A stretch of 14,630 nt of DNA from Sphingomonadales bacterium UBA658 (lineage in GTDB: Bacteria; Pseudomonadota; Alphaproteobacteria; Sphingomonadales; Sphingomonadaceae). Under the pieces are notes generated by a model. That model was not told where the DNA came from, made no database searches, and saw only the letters and a program-made list of their open reading frames with translations. Positions 7,909-14,630 of this stretch are shown here, piece by piece. The stretch is taken from contig DBOA01000056.1 of the NCBI GenBank assembly GCA_002299195.1, forward strand, positions 12,196 to 26,825. The letters are read 5' to 3'. The translations under genes were made by a program, and so were the position numbers. The first letter of the stretch is position 1. Each line of letters opens with the position of its first letter.

Positions 7909-8907
7909 TTAACGCGCCAGCGCGGTATTCGCTTCGTCGACCAGCTTGGCAATGATGTCGACCACGGGCCGTTCGACATGGACCATGCCAACCGACTGGC
8001 CAGCCATGACCGAGCCATATTCAACATCGCCGTCAATCACCGCGCGGCGCAATGCCCCTGCCCAATATTTCTCAATCTCAAGCTGCGCCGTTTCCATATC
8101 GATCTCGCCACGGTCAAGCATTGCGGCAACTTCGACCTGTTTCTTGGTGAACTCCTCAGTGCCCTTGTTCTTCAGCGCACGGACAGGAATGACCGGCAAG
8201 CGCGGGTCAATCTGGACGCTGGCGACCGCATCGCGGGCATTGGCGCGCAGGAACGCCGCCTTGAAATTGGGATGCGCGATGCTTTCATGCGCGCAGACGA
8301 ACCGCGTGCCCAATTGCACACCCGCCGCGCCCATTTCGAGATAGCTTGCAATCGCGCCGCCACGGGCAATGCCGCCCGCGACAAAAATCGGCAGTTGATC
8401 GCCCAGCTCTGGAAGGATTTCCTGCGCCAAGACGCTCGTTGCCACTGGGCCGATATGCCCGCCCGCCTCACTGCCCTCGATAACCAGCGCATCCACGCCA
8501 GAGCGCGCAAATTTCTTCGCGAGCGTCAGCGCAGGGGCAAAGCAGATAACCTTTGCGCCGAACGCCTTGATCGCCTCAATGCTACCCTTGGGCGGCAATC
8601 CACCCGCGAGTACAACATGGCTCACGTTATATTTCGCGCAAACATCAATCAGTTCCATGATTTGCGGATGCATGGTGATCAGGTTCACGCCGAATGGCTT
8701 GGACGTCAGCGCCTTCGTGGCGGCAATTTCCGTATCGAGCAATTCGGGCGTCATCGCCCCGCACGCGATCACGCCAAACCCTCCGGCATTGGAGATAGCC
8801 GACACAAGGTTCCGTTCCGAAACCCAGGACATAGCCCCGCACATAATGGCGACGTCGCAGCCAAGGAATTCCGTGCCGCGTTGCATGAGGTGTTGAAGTT
8901 TGGTCAT
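7909..8907 (-). CDS. Nitronate monooxygenase-type FMN flavoprotein
   Basis: A 332-residue TIM-barrel flavoprotein of the nitronate monooxygenase / 2-nitropropane dioxygenase family (PF03060), which oxidises alkyl nitronates with FMN and oxygen. Recognisable parts are the N-terminal CGAMSWVSE and SNAGGFGVIACGAM segments, IEGSEAGGHIG with His151 as the likely catalytic base, a phosphate-binding FVAGGIARGGAIA, and GAAGVQLGTRF. The C-terminal GSVMAGQSVGMV is common in proteobacterial members. The family is over-annotated: it also holds the enoyl-ACP reductase FabK and quinone reductases, so the true substrate is open. It lies 40 bases after lysC in the same direction, with AGAGAG just before its ATG, so cotranscription is plausible. 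Confidence 0.85.
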   Translation of the reverse strand: MTKLQHLMQRGTEFLGCDVAIMCGAMSWVSERNLVSAISNAGGFGVIACGAMTPELLDTEIAATKALTSKPFGVNLITMHPQIMELIDVCAKYNVSHVVLAGGLPPKGSIEAIKAFGAKVICFAPALTLAKKFARSGVDALVIEGSEAGGHIGPVATSVLAQEILPELGDQLPIFVAGGIARGGAIASYLEMGAAGVQLGTRFVCAHESIAHPNFKAAFLRANARDAVASVQIDPRLPVIPVRALKNKGTEEFTKKQVEVAAMLDRGEIDMETAQLEIEKYWAGALRRAVIDGDVEYGSVMAGQSVGMVHVERPVVDIIAKLVDEANTALAR

Positions 8908-8947
8908 AGCGCTCTCTTATCGGTCGCTAGTTGGCAATGAAAGCGGT

Positions 8948-10204
8948 TTACTCAGCATCCAACCCATAAGCGGTGTGCAACACGCGCACGGCCAGCTCTG
9001 TTTCGTCCTCGTCAATCAAAACCGAAACCTTGATTTCGGAGGTCGAAATCGCCTGAATGTTGATCTTGCGGTCGGCCAAAGCACTGAACATCGTTGAGGC
9101 AACGCCTGCGTGACTTTTCATGCCGACGCCGACGACGGAAATCTTGGTCACCTTTGTATCGGGGATCAGGCGGTTGTAGCCAATCGCATCGCGGCGGTTT
9201 TCCAAGATATCGGTGCAGCGCACAAGGTCGGCCTGTGGGCAGGTAAAGGTCACGTCGGTTTCGCCTTTGTCGCGGCCCACGTTCTGAATGATCATGTCGA
9301 CGTTGATATTTGCGTCGGCAAGCGGCGAAAAGATGTTGGCCACCGCGCCCGGACGGTCGGGCACGCGCGTGAGGGTGATCTTCGCCTCATTCTTGTCGGC
9401 GGCAATTCCGGTGATCAGTTGGCGTTCCACTTGATACTTCTCCAATTCTGCGTCGGTCACAATCATCGTGCCGGGGATACTGTCGGCGTCGGGCGCGCTT
9501 TCATCAACGAATGAAGACAGCACTTGCACGCGCACGCCTTCCTTCATCGCAAGGCCGACCGAGCGGGTCTGCAAAACCTTTGACCCGACCGATGCCAGTT
9601 CAAGCATTTCTTCGTAGGTCACGGCCTTCAGCTTGCGTGCGCGGGCCACGATGCGCGGGTCAGTGGTGTAAACGCCATCAACGTCGGTGTAGATATCGCA
9701 GCGGTCGGCCTTCACCGCAGCGGCCACGGCAACAGCAGAGGTGTCCGAACCCCCGCGGCCCAAGGTGGTGATGCGGTTGTCGTCGGTCAGGCCCTGAAAT
9801 CCCGGAATGACGGCGATGTTGCCCGCCTTCATCGACGCCAGCAATGCGTCGGTATCGATGGAACCAATGCGCGCCTTGGCATGCGCGTCATCCGTATGGA
9901 TCGGCATTTGCCAGCCCAACCAGCTGCGCGCTTCGCAACCGAGCGCCTGCAAGGTTATCGCAAGCAAACCCGCGGTAATCTGTTCACCAGCGGCGACCAC
10001 CACGTCATATTCGGCGGGGTCGTACAGCGCGTTCGCCTCGCGGCAGAAGTTGACGAGCCGGTCGGTATCACCCGCCATAGCGGAGACAACGACGGCAACT
10101 TCGTCACCGCGTTCGGCCTGACGCTTCACCAATTGCGCGACACGGCGGATACGTTCCGTTCCGGCCATAGACGTGCCGCCAAATTTCATTACAATGCGGG
10201 CCAT
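8948..10204 (-). CDS. lysC: Aspartokinase (aspartate kinase)
   Basis: A 418-residue monofunctional aspartokinase that phosphorylates aspartate, the first step toward lysine, threonine, methionine and diaminopimelate. The kinase domain starts with the hallmark KFGGTSM (residues 7-13) and carries TLGRGGSDTSAVAVA and the YTDVDGVYTTDPR motif. Two C-terminal ACT-type regulatory segments follow (ITLTRVPDRPGAVANIFSPL and ISVVGVGMKSHAGVASTMFSAL), as expected for allosteric feedback by lysine and/or threonine. Length fits the family. It starts 54 bases from the divergent ubiG. Some relatives make a second, shorter subunit from an internal start; I see no compelling internal ribosome binding site to claim that here. 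Confidence 0.96.
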   Translation of the reverse strand: MARIVMKFGGTSMAGTERIRRVAQLVKRQAERGDEVAVVVSAMAGDTDRLVNFCREANALYDPAEYDVVVAAGEQITAGLLAITLQALGCEARSWLGWQMPIHTDDAHAKARIGSIDTDALLASMKAGNIAVIPGFQGLTDDNRITTLGRGGSDTSAVAVAAAVKADRCDIYTDVDGVYTTDPRIVARARKLKAVTYEEMLELASVGSKVLQTRSVGLAMKEGVRVQVLSSFVDESAPDADSIPGTMIVTDAELEKYQVERQLITGIAADKNEAKITLTRVPDRPGAVANIFSPLADANINVDMIIQNVGRDKGETDVTFTCPQADLVRCTDILENRRDAIGYNRLIPDTKVTKISVVGVGMKSHAGVASTMFSALADRKINIQAISTSEIKVSVLIDEDETELAVRVLHTAYGLDAE

Positions 10205-10258
10205 GAAAACCTTGAAAAGTCGCTATATTACAATCGAGGGCCCTGATAGGGACAGGAT

Positions 10259-10996
10259 ATGACAAACGCAAGCTCAGCAACGACAATAAACGCTACGGAA
10301 GCCGCACATTTTGGTGGTTTGGCTGCAGAATGGTGGGACCCAAAGGGTTCAAGCGCCATGCTGCACAAGTTGAATCCCGTTCGGCTTGGCTTCATTCGAT
10401 CCGCTATCGACGCGCATTTTGGTGGTGATGGCAAGGCGCGTCATCCGCTCATAGGCAAGTCTGCGCTTGATGTTGGCTGCGGTGCGGGGCTGCTGTGTGA
10501 GCCACTGGCGCGTATGGGGGCGGAGGTAACAGGCGTAGACGCCGCGCCGGAAAATATCGATGCCGCAACCGCGCATGCGGCGCTGTCGGGACTGCCCATC
10601 ACGTATCGCGCGGGCGAAATCGCTGCCCAAGGACTTGGCCGGTTTGATATCGTCTCGTCGATGGAAGTCATTGAGCATGTGAACGATCCAGCCGTGTTCA
10701 TTGGCGAACTGAAACGCCACATGAAACCCGATGGTGTGATGTTGCTATCGACGCCAAATCGCACGCCCGCCTCGCGTATTTTTCTCGTGGAGGCCGCCGA
10801 GCGGCTTGGACAAGTCCCGCGCGGCACGCATGATTGGGACAAGTTCCTGACGTCCGATGAATTGACGGCAATTCTCGATGATGCGGGAATCGAGATTATC
10901 GACATGCAAGGCATTGCGTTTTCGCCAATGTCCGGGCTGCATTTAAGCAGCAACATGGCGTTGAACTACATTTTATCAGCGCGGTTGCGGGGTTAA
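10259..10996 (+). CDS. ubiG: Ubiquinone biosynthesis O-methyltransferase UbiG
   Basis: A 245-residue SAM-dependent methyltransferase that carries out both O-methylations in ubiquinone synthesis. The N-terminal HFGGLAAEWWDPKGSSAMLHKLNPVRLGFI pattern (residues 17-46) is specific to UbiG. SAM-binding motif I is LDVGCGAGL (70-78), with the acidic residue Asp94 at the end of strand 2 in VTGVDAAPENI. EVIEHV and a post-motif LLSTPNRT segment follow, then GTHDWDKF, also UbiG-typical. The start at 10259 has a modest AGG at 10254-10256. It is divergent from lysC and convergent with dnaB, ending only nine bases before the dnaB stop. Confidence 0.95.
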   Translation: MTNASSATTINATEAAHFGGLAAEWWDPKGSSAMLHKLNPVRLGFIRSAIDAHFGGDGKARHPLIGKSALDVGCGAGLLCEPLARMGAEVTGVDAAPENIDAATAHAALSGLPITYRAGEIAAQGLGRFDIVSSMEVIEHVNDPAVFIGELKRHMKPDGVMLLSTPNRTPASRIFLVEAAERLGQVPRGTHDWDKFLTSDELTAILDDAGIEIIDMQGIAFSPMSGLHLSSNMALNYILSARLRG

Positions 10997-11004
10997 CGCA
11001 ACGC
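10981..11004. terminator. Candidate bidirectional hairpin between ubiG and dnaB
   Basis: GTTGCG (10984-10989) pairs perfectly with CGCAAC (10997-11002) across a seven-base loop that contains the ubiG stop codon. With a one-base bulge (10983), 10981-10982 can also pair with 11003-11004. The hairpin fills the nine-base gap between two convergent genes, where a two-way terminator would be expected. No run of T follows on either strand, so intrinsic termination is doubtful and this is a weak call. Confidence 0.3.
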
Positions 11005-11005
11005 C

Positions 11006-12493
11006 TCAATCATAGCCCGCATCGGCATATTGGTCGTCGGCCAAGTCGGTGAAGCGGGTAATTTTCGCTTCGAACTTCATCCGGACGCGGCCCGTTGAAC
11101 CGTGGCGCTGCTTGGCGACGATGAGTTCGGCGACGCCAAAAATGCGCTCCATCTTTTCCTTCCACGCGTCATGCGCGGCCTCGTTGACGGGGTCGGGCTG
11201 CTTGGCAGCTTCATAATAATCTTCGCGATACACGAACCAGACCATATCGGCGTCCTGCTCGATCGAACCGGATTCGCGAAGGTCGGACAGCATCGGACGC
11301 TTGTCTTCGCGCTGTTCAACCGCACGGCTAAGCTGCGAAAGCGCAATCACAGGCAGGCCGAGTTCCTTGGCCAAGGTTTTCAGACCACGGCTAATTTCGG
11401 AAATTTCATTAACGCGGTTGTCGCCGGAACGGCTTGAGCCCTGTAGCAACTGCAAATAGTCAACGACGATCAGCCCAATGCCATGCCGACGCTGCAAACG
11501 CCGCGCGCGGGTACGCAATGCAGCGATGGTCAGCGCTGGCGTGTCGTCAATATAGAGCGGCAATTCCTGCAGCTCGCGGCTCGCGCGGGACAATTCACGG
11601 AAATCTTCGCGACTGATTTTCCCCATACGCAGCAGTTCGGAACTGATGCCCGATTGTTCGGCCAAGATACGCGTCGCCAGCTGATCCGCCGACATTTCGA
11701 GACTGAAGAAAGCGACCTTGGCGCCAGCGCCCTTGGACTCTTCAATGCCATCTTCACGTTCGCGGATCCACCGGCGCGCAGCGTTGAAGGCGATGTTGGT
11801 GGCAAGCGATGTCTTGCCCATGCCTGGGCGACCAGCGAGGATGACAAGGTCGGAATTGTGAAGGCCGCCGCATTTGGCGTTAATGCTATCGAGGCCCGTT
11901 GTCACACCGGACAGGCTGCCACCCGATTGCAACGCCTTTTCAACATTGCGGATCGCTTCGGTCGATGCGGCAAGGAAGCTCTTCATCGAGCCGGTTTCGC
12001 CTTCGCCTTCGGCGACTTTGTACAAAGCGCTTTCTGCGGCTTCGATCTGGCCCTTGGGGTCAACGCTCTCGCTCGTGTCGAGTGCGTTGTCGACCAACGT
12101 ACGGCCCACCGTCACCAATTCACGCAGCAACGCGAGGTCATAAATCTGCTGCGCAAAGTCACGCGCGCCGATCAAGCCCGCGCCATCCGCCGTCAGCTTG
12201 ATCAAATAGCCCGGGCCCCCAAGCTCACGCATGGATTCGTCGGCCTCAAAAAATGGCTTCAGCGTGACCGGCGTCACCAGCATGTTCCGGTCGATCAGAC
12301 GCAATATTTGTTCGTAAATGCGGCCGTGCAGCGGTTCAAAGAAATGGTCGGGCTGCAATTTGATCGACACATCTTCAATCACCCGGTTATCAATAAGAAT
12401 TGCGCCAAGAAACGCGGCCTCCGCCTCAATATTGCGGGGAAGGCGTTGGGGTTCAGCTTCATTCGCTGCTGCAAGTCTGATAAGTTCGGCCAT
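11006..12493 (-). CDS. dnaB: Replicative DNA helicase DnaB
   Basis: A 495-residue hexameric replicative helicase that unwinds DNA ahead of the replisome. The N-terminal primase-interacting domain (about residues 18-122) opens with PRNIEAEAAFLGAIL and includes PDHFFEPLHGRIYEQI. The RecA-like domain carries Walker A GRPGMGKT (221-228, Lys227), the FFSLEMSADQLATRIL segment, Walker B-type LIVVDYLQLL, and SQLSRAVEQREDKRPMLSDLRESGSIEQDAD with the arginine-rich loops. The C-terminus has ELIVAKQRHGSTG. DnaB genes often harbour inteins at the ATP-binding motifs; none is present. GGGAG precedes the ATG. The gene is divergent from UPF0262. Confidence 0.97.
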   Translation of the reverse strand: MAELIRLAAANEAEPQRLPRNIEAEAAFLGAILIDNRVIEDVSIKLQPDHFFEPLHGRIYEQILRLIDRNMLVTPVTLKPFFEADESMRELGGPGYLIKLTADGAGLIGARDFAQQIYDLALLRELVTVGRTLVDNALDTSESVDPKGQIEAAESALYKVAEGEGETGSMKSFLAASTEAIRNVEKALQSGGSLSGVTTGLDSINAKCGGLHNSDLVILAGRPGMGKTSLATNIAFNAARRWIREREDGIEESKGAGAKVAFFSLEMSADQLATRILAEQSGISSELLRMGKISREDFRELSRASRELQELPLYIDDTPALTIAALRTRARRLQRRHGIGLIVVDYLQLLQGSSRSGDNRVNEISEISRGLKTLAKELGLPVIALSQLSRAVEQREDKRPMLSDLRESGSIEQDADMVWFVYREDYYEAAKQPDPVNEAAHDAWKEKMERIFGVAELIVAKQRHGSTGRVRMKFEAKITRFTDLADDQYADAGYD

Positions 12494-12558
12494 GGCTCCC
12501 TATCCTTTAGCATGTTCGGCTTCGCAAGGGGGCACAAAAAGAAGTGCGGGGATATGGC

Positions 12559-12592
12559 TGTGGACAACAATCGGACAACAACATGTTCCACA
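12559..12592. promoter_or_regulatory. DnaA-box-like site and short repeats upstream of dnaB
   Basis: Within the 146-base divergent dnaB / UPF0262 spacer, TTGTCCACA on the minus strand (12559-12567) differs from the DnaA box TTATCCACA at one position. A second, poorer match, TGTTCCACA (12584-12592, two mismatches), lies on the plus strand, so TGTGGA and TCCACA form inverted ends. Between them GGACAACAA is repeated at 12562-12570 and 12573-12581, an 11-base period close to one helix turn. Regulation of dnaB by DnaA or another factor is inferred only. No convincing -10/-35 pair was found in the remainder of the spacer. Confidence 0.35.
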
Positions 12593-12639
12593 AACGGGAT
12601 AGCGCTTGCCCCAAAAATATCTCAAGCTAACACAGCAGC

Positions 12640-13122
12640 ATGAGCGATCCGCGCATCATTAAAGTTGATCTGGACGAAGCAACGATACTTCGGCGCAATG
12701 CCGATATCGAGCAGGAGCGGCGCGTCGCGATCTTCGATTTGATCGAAGACAACTTTTTCAAGCCGCTGCGCGATATGGGCGATGGCTATGCCGGGCCATA
12801 TCATCTGAGCATCAGCGTCGCCGACGGCCGCCTCATCCTCGACATTCGCCGGCCCGATAATTCGCCGCATGAAATGCTCATCCTCAGCTTGGGCCGTTTC
12901 CGCCGCGTGGTGAAAGACTATTTTGCCATTTGCGACAGTTACTATCAGGCCATTCGCAAGGCGAGCGCGGCGGAAATCGAAACCATCGATATGGCGCGGC
13001 GCGGTGTGCATAATGAAGCAGCAGAGTTGTTGATGGAACGACTTGAGGGCAAAGTTGAAGTTGATTTCGCCACTGCCCGCCGGCTGTTCACGCTGATCTG
13101 TGTGTTGCACATCAAAAGCTAA
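12640..13122 (+). CDS. UPF0262 family protein
   Basis: A 160-residue, probably cytosolic protein of the UPF0262 family, conserved in alphaproteobacteria and without known function. Diagnostic stretches are the N-terminal IIKVDLDEATILRRNADIEQERRVAIFDLIEDN, then GPYHLSISVADGRLILDI, LSLGRFRRVVKDYF, DSYYQAIRKASAAEIETIDMARRGVHNEAA and a final ARRLFTLICVLHIK. Length is normal for the family and there is no signal peptide or membrane segment. I see no Shine-Dalgarno sequence in the bases just before the ATG, so initiation may be weak or leaderless. It is divergent from dnaB. Confidence 0.9.
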   Translation: MSDPRIIKVDLDEATILRRNADIEQERRVAIFDLIEDNFFKPLRDMGDGYAGPYHLSISVADGRLILDIRRPDNSPHEMLILSLGRFRRVVKDYFAICDSYYQAIRKASAAEIETIDMARRGVHNEAAELLMERLEGKVEVDFATARRLFTLICVLHIKS

Positions 13123-13215
13123 GCGCCGCGCAAAGTAAAATCTTGTGCATTCGGACGGCCATTGCGCAACGGCTATCGACTTCGCGCGATGGTAACGCCT
13201 ACAGGAGTAAATCAC

Positions 13216-13239
13216 ATGCTTGAACAGAGGGTCGCATGA
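13216..13239 (+). CDS. Possible seven-codon leader peptide (MLEQRVA) coupled to GH25 gene
   Basis: A tiny open frame encoding MLEQRVA begins at an ATG placed eight bases after a good AGGAG (13203-13207) and ends in a TGA that overlaps the ATG of the GH25-like gene by four bases (ATGA, 13236-13239). The ribosome binding site is better placed for this ATG than for the gene below, which has AGAGGG only a few bases before its own start. It could couple translation into the next gene or be a chance frame. No function can be assigned. Confidence 0.35.
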   Translation: MLEQRVA

Positions 13240-13922
13240 CTGGGGGTAAACGCCAATTCGTCCGGTGGGGCATTATCATGCTCGGCATCGCGCTCGCGGT
13301 CTATGCCGGCTGGCGTTATGTGACCGCTTGGGCACCGTCGCGCGATGAGTATCCGGTTCAAGGCATTGTAGTCACCCAAAGCAATGGCCGCCCCAATTGG
13401 GCAGAGCTTGGCGCAACGGGCGTCGATTTCGCTTATATCACTGCGGTCGAAGGCGCGCGCACGCGCGACGCAGAATTCCAAGCCAATTTGGCAGGCGCGC
13501 AAGATGCCGGCATCCGCTTCGGCGCGCTCCACCATTTTGACATTTGCCGCCTGGCATCCGACCAGGCTACGATGTTCATTACCAGCGTTCCGCGCAACGA
13601 AAGCGCCCTGCCCCCTGCGGTCCAGCTTGATTTTTCCGATACGTGCAAAGGGCGTCCGAACCGCGCGCTGATATTGTCCGAACTCGCGACATTCCTAAAC
13701 CAGATAGAGGCGCATAGCGGCACACCCGCAATCCTGCTACTCACCCGGGAGTTTGAGAAGGAGTATCAAGTGAGCAAGTCGATTGATCGCACTGTTTGGC
13801 TGGAGGGCAATTGGTTGATCCCCGATTATTCCGCGCGGCCTTGGGTTATGTGGACCGCCAATTTACAGCGTCGCATCGGCGGCGTTGACGGCCCGGTGCG
13901 CTGGGTGGTGGTGCGCAAATGA
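13236..13922 (+). CDS. GH25 lysozyme-fold membrane-anchored protein, catalytic residues apparently lost
   Basis: A 228-residue protein with one N-terminal membrane segment (about residues 9-28) and a domain resembling glycoside hydrolase family 25 muramidases. Matching landmarks: GIVVTQSNGRPNWAELGATGVDFAYI (43-68), AVEG (70-73), the D78/F81/N84 pattern, AGIRFGALHHF (91-101) and PPAVQLDF (126-133). In active members the first strand carries Asp (GIDVS-like) but here it is Val45; the DxE acid pair is here Gln130-Leu131-Asp132; and the C-terminal VDxN Asp is not found (GPVRWVVVR). It is therefore probably a poorly active or non-catalytic peptidoglycan-binding relative exposed to the periplasm. 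It overlaps cdd by four bases (ATGA). Confidence 0.75.
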   Translation: MTGGKRQFVRWGIIMLGIALAVYAGWRYVTAWAPSRDEYPVQGIVVTQSNGRPNWAELGATGVDFAYITAVEGARTRDAEFQANLAGAQDAGIRFGALHHFDICRLASDQATMFITSVPRNESALPPAVQLDFSDTCKGRPNRALILSELATFLNQIEAHSGTPAILLLTREFEKEYQVSKSIDRTVWLEGNWLIPDYSARPWVMWTANLQRRIGGVDGPVRWVVVRK

Positions 13923-14350
13923 CCGACAGCACGCAAAAGCTTGTTCAGCTTGCCATTGATGCCGCCCAAACCGCTTATGCGCCTTATTCAAACTTTCATG
14001 TCGGCACGGCGTTGCTGCTTGATACAGGCGAAATCATCACGGGCAGCAATTTTGAAAACGCCAGCTATGGCATGACGTTGTGCGCCGAAACCGTTGCCAT
14101 CGCCAAAGCCAATAGTGACGGCAAATTGCGCGCCATTCGCGAAATCGCGGTGGCAGGTGGTTTGGCAGGGCATGTGGGTAAAGCAGCTGACCCGATTACA
14201 CCGTGCGGCCGATGCCGCCAGATTATCAAGGAAGTGGCGGACCTAACGGACACCGACATTCCGGTGCATTGTGCGCACGCAACGGGATATGAAACATTCC
14301 GGCTATCGGAATTGCTGCCCCATGGCTTTGGCCCCGCAAATTTGAAATAA
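13919..14350 (+). CDS. cdd: Cytidine deaminase
   Basis: A 143-residue homotetramer-type cytidine deaminase converting cytidine and deoxycytidine to uridine and deoxyuridine in pyrimidine salvage. It has the substrate-binding YAPYSNFHVGTALL (20-33), FENASYGMTLCAE with zinc ligand Cys55 and catalytic Glu57, and PCGRCRQ with zinc ligands Cys96 and Cys99. Length is close to the usual 130-140. The ATG overlaps the stop of the GH25-like gene (ATGA at 13919-13922), so it is probably translated from the same message. dcd follows in the same direction after 95 bases, grouping two pyrimidine deaminases. Confidence 0.96.
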   Translation: MTDSTQKLVQLAIDAAQTAYAPYSNFHVGTALLLDTGEIITGSNFENASYGMTLCAETVAIAKANSDGKLRAIREIAVAGGLAGHVGKAADPITPCGRCRQIIKEVADLTDTDIPVHCAHATGYETFRLSELLPHGFGPANLK

Positions 14351-14445
14351 AGCCCATCGCCGCATCTTGCGCACGATAATTTCTACGCCGCCACTTGCGT
14401 TCACACCGTAAATTGGCAAAAGCGGTCCCATAACAGGGAGTGATT

Positions 14446-14630
14446 ATGTCCATATTGTCCGACATCTGGATCCGCGAGCAAGCCCATGCGACCGGCATGA
14501 TTGAACCGTTTGTCGAAGCGCAACGCCGCGATGGCTGCATCAGCTACGGCCTGTCCTCTTATGGCTATGACGCCCGCGTGGCCGATGAGTTCAAGATTTT
14601 CACCAATGTCGACAGCTCCATCGTCGACCC
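14446..14630 (+). CDS. dcd: dCTP deaminase, N-terminal part (truncated by window end)
   Basis: The first 61 codons of a dCTP deaminase, which converts dCTP to dUTP for dTTP synthesis. The visible sequence has ILSDIWIREQA, GMIEPFVEAQRRDG, ISYGLSSYGYDARV and FKIFTNVDS, matching the alphaproteobacterial form of Dcd. AGGGAG at 14435-14440 precedes the ATG at good spacing. The gene runs past the end of the window, so the catalytic region and length cannot be checked. The 95-base spacer from cdd (14351-14445) shows no convincing terminator or promoter. Confidence 0.93.
   Translation, partial: MSILSDIWIREQAHATGMIEPFVEAQRRDGCISYGLSSYGYDARVADEFKIFTNVDSSIVD

Noticed and set aside
7453..8940. Open frame of 495 codons on the + strand antisense to the flavoprotein gene
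   Set aside because: The translation is low-complexity, rich in Arg/His/Asp and matches no family I recognise, while the opposite strand encodes clear nitronate monooxygenase and YdbS motifs. It is a shadow frame from GC-rich codon bias.
10205..10258. TATATT at 10224-10229 as a -10 element in the lysC/ubiG divergent spacer
   Set aside because: No partner -35 lies at proper spacing on either strand (TTGAAA at 10212-10217 is only six bases away), so promoter assignment would be a guess.
11006..12493. Intein within dnaB
   Set aside because: The gene is normal length and the sequence runs uninterrupted through Walker A and the later motifs where inteins insert.
11483..12643. Open frame of 386 codons on the + strand antisense to dnaB
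   Set aside because: The opposite strand is an unmistakable full-length DnaB; the antisense translation shows no domain and is explained by codon bias.
13123..13202. Terminator after the UPF0262 gene
   Set aside because: Only a four-base stem could be found in this spacer and no T-run follows it.

Overview
The window looks like a chromosomal segment of an alphaproteobacterium, most likely a sphingomonad (Sphingomonadales). This rests on moderately high GC content, an alphaproteobacterial-type dCTP deaminase N-terminus, a UPF0262 gene, and the neighbourhood lysC / ubiG / dnaB / UPF0262 / GH25-like / cdd / dcd. The order-level assignment is inference, since no 16S rRNA or other marker is present. 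I see no tRNA, rRNA, CRISPR array, insertion sequence or prophage signal. Coding density is very high and the longest gene-free stretch between genes is about 145 bases.

Region 1 (1-5832, + strand) is a vitamin B12 uptake operon. It opens with a cobalamin riboswitch whose 5' end is cut by the window edge. A long hairpin follows that covers the ribosome binding site of the first gene. Then come the outer-membrane receptor btuB, a lipoprotein cobalamin-binding protein btuF, the permease btuC, the ATPase btuD and, unexpectedly, a PhoD-like metallophosphatase lipoprotein. Every junction in this five-gene chain is a stop/start overlap of 1 or 4 bases, so a translational switch at btuB could affect all five genes. 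The receptor would carry cobalamin across the outer membrane, BtuF would bind it in the periplasm, and BtuCD would import it. The phosphatase has no standard place in this pathway and is the best functional puzzle here.

Region 2 (5816-10204, - strand) reads lysC (aspartokinase), then a nitronate monooxygenase-type flavoprotein, then a YdbS/YdbT pair of membrane proteins with bacterial PH domains. The last two overlap by four bases. The ydbT end overlaps the phosphatase end by 17 bases in convergent orientation.

Region 3 (10259-14630) holds ubiG (+, ubiquinone synthesis, divergent from lysC), dnaB (-, replicative helicase, convergent with ubiG), a UPF0262 protein (+, divergent from dnaB), a GH25 lysozyme-fold protein that appears to lack its catalytic acids, cdd (cytidine deaminase) overlapping it, and the start of dcd (dCTP deaminase), which runs off the window. 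Cdd and Dcd are both pyrimidine-salvage/dNTP deaminases. The dnaB/UPF0262 intergenic region carries a DnaA-box-like sequence and short repeats.

Most genes are ordinary housekeeping or transport genes. The items most worth a second look are the RBS-masking hairpin behind the riboswitch, the phosphatase locked into the B12 operon, the catalytically degenerate GH25 protein with a possible coupled seven-codon leader, and the repeats upstream of dnaB.
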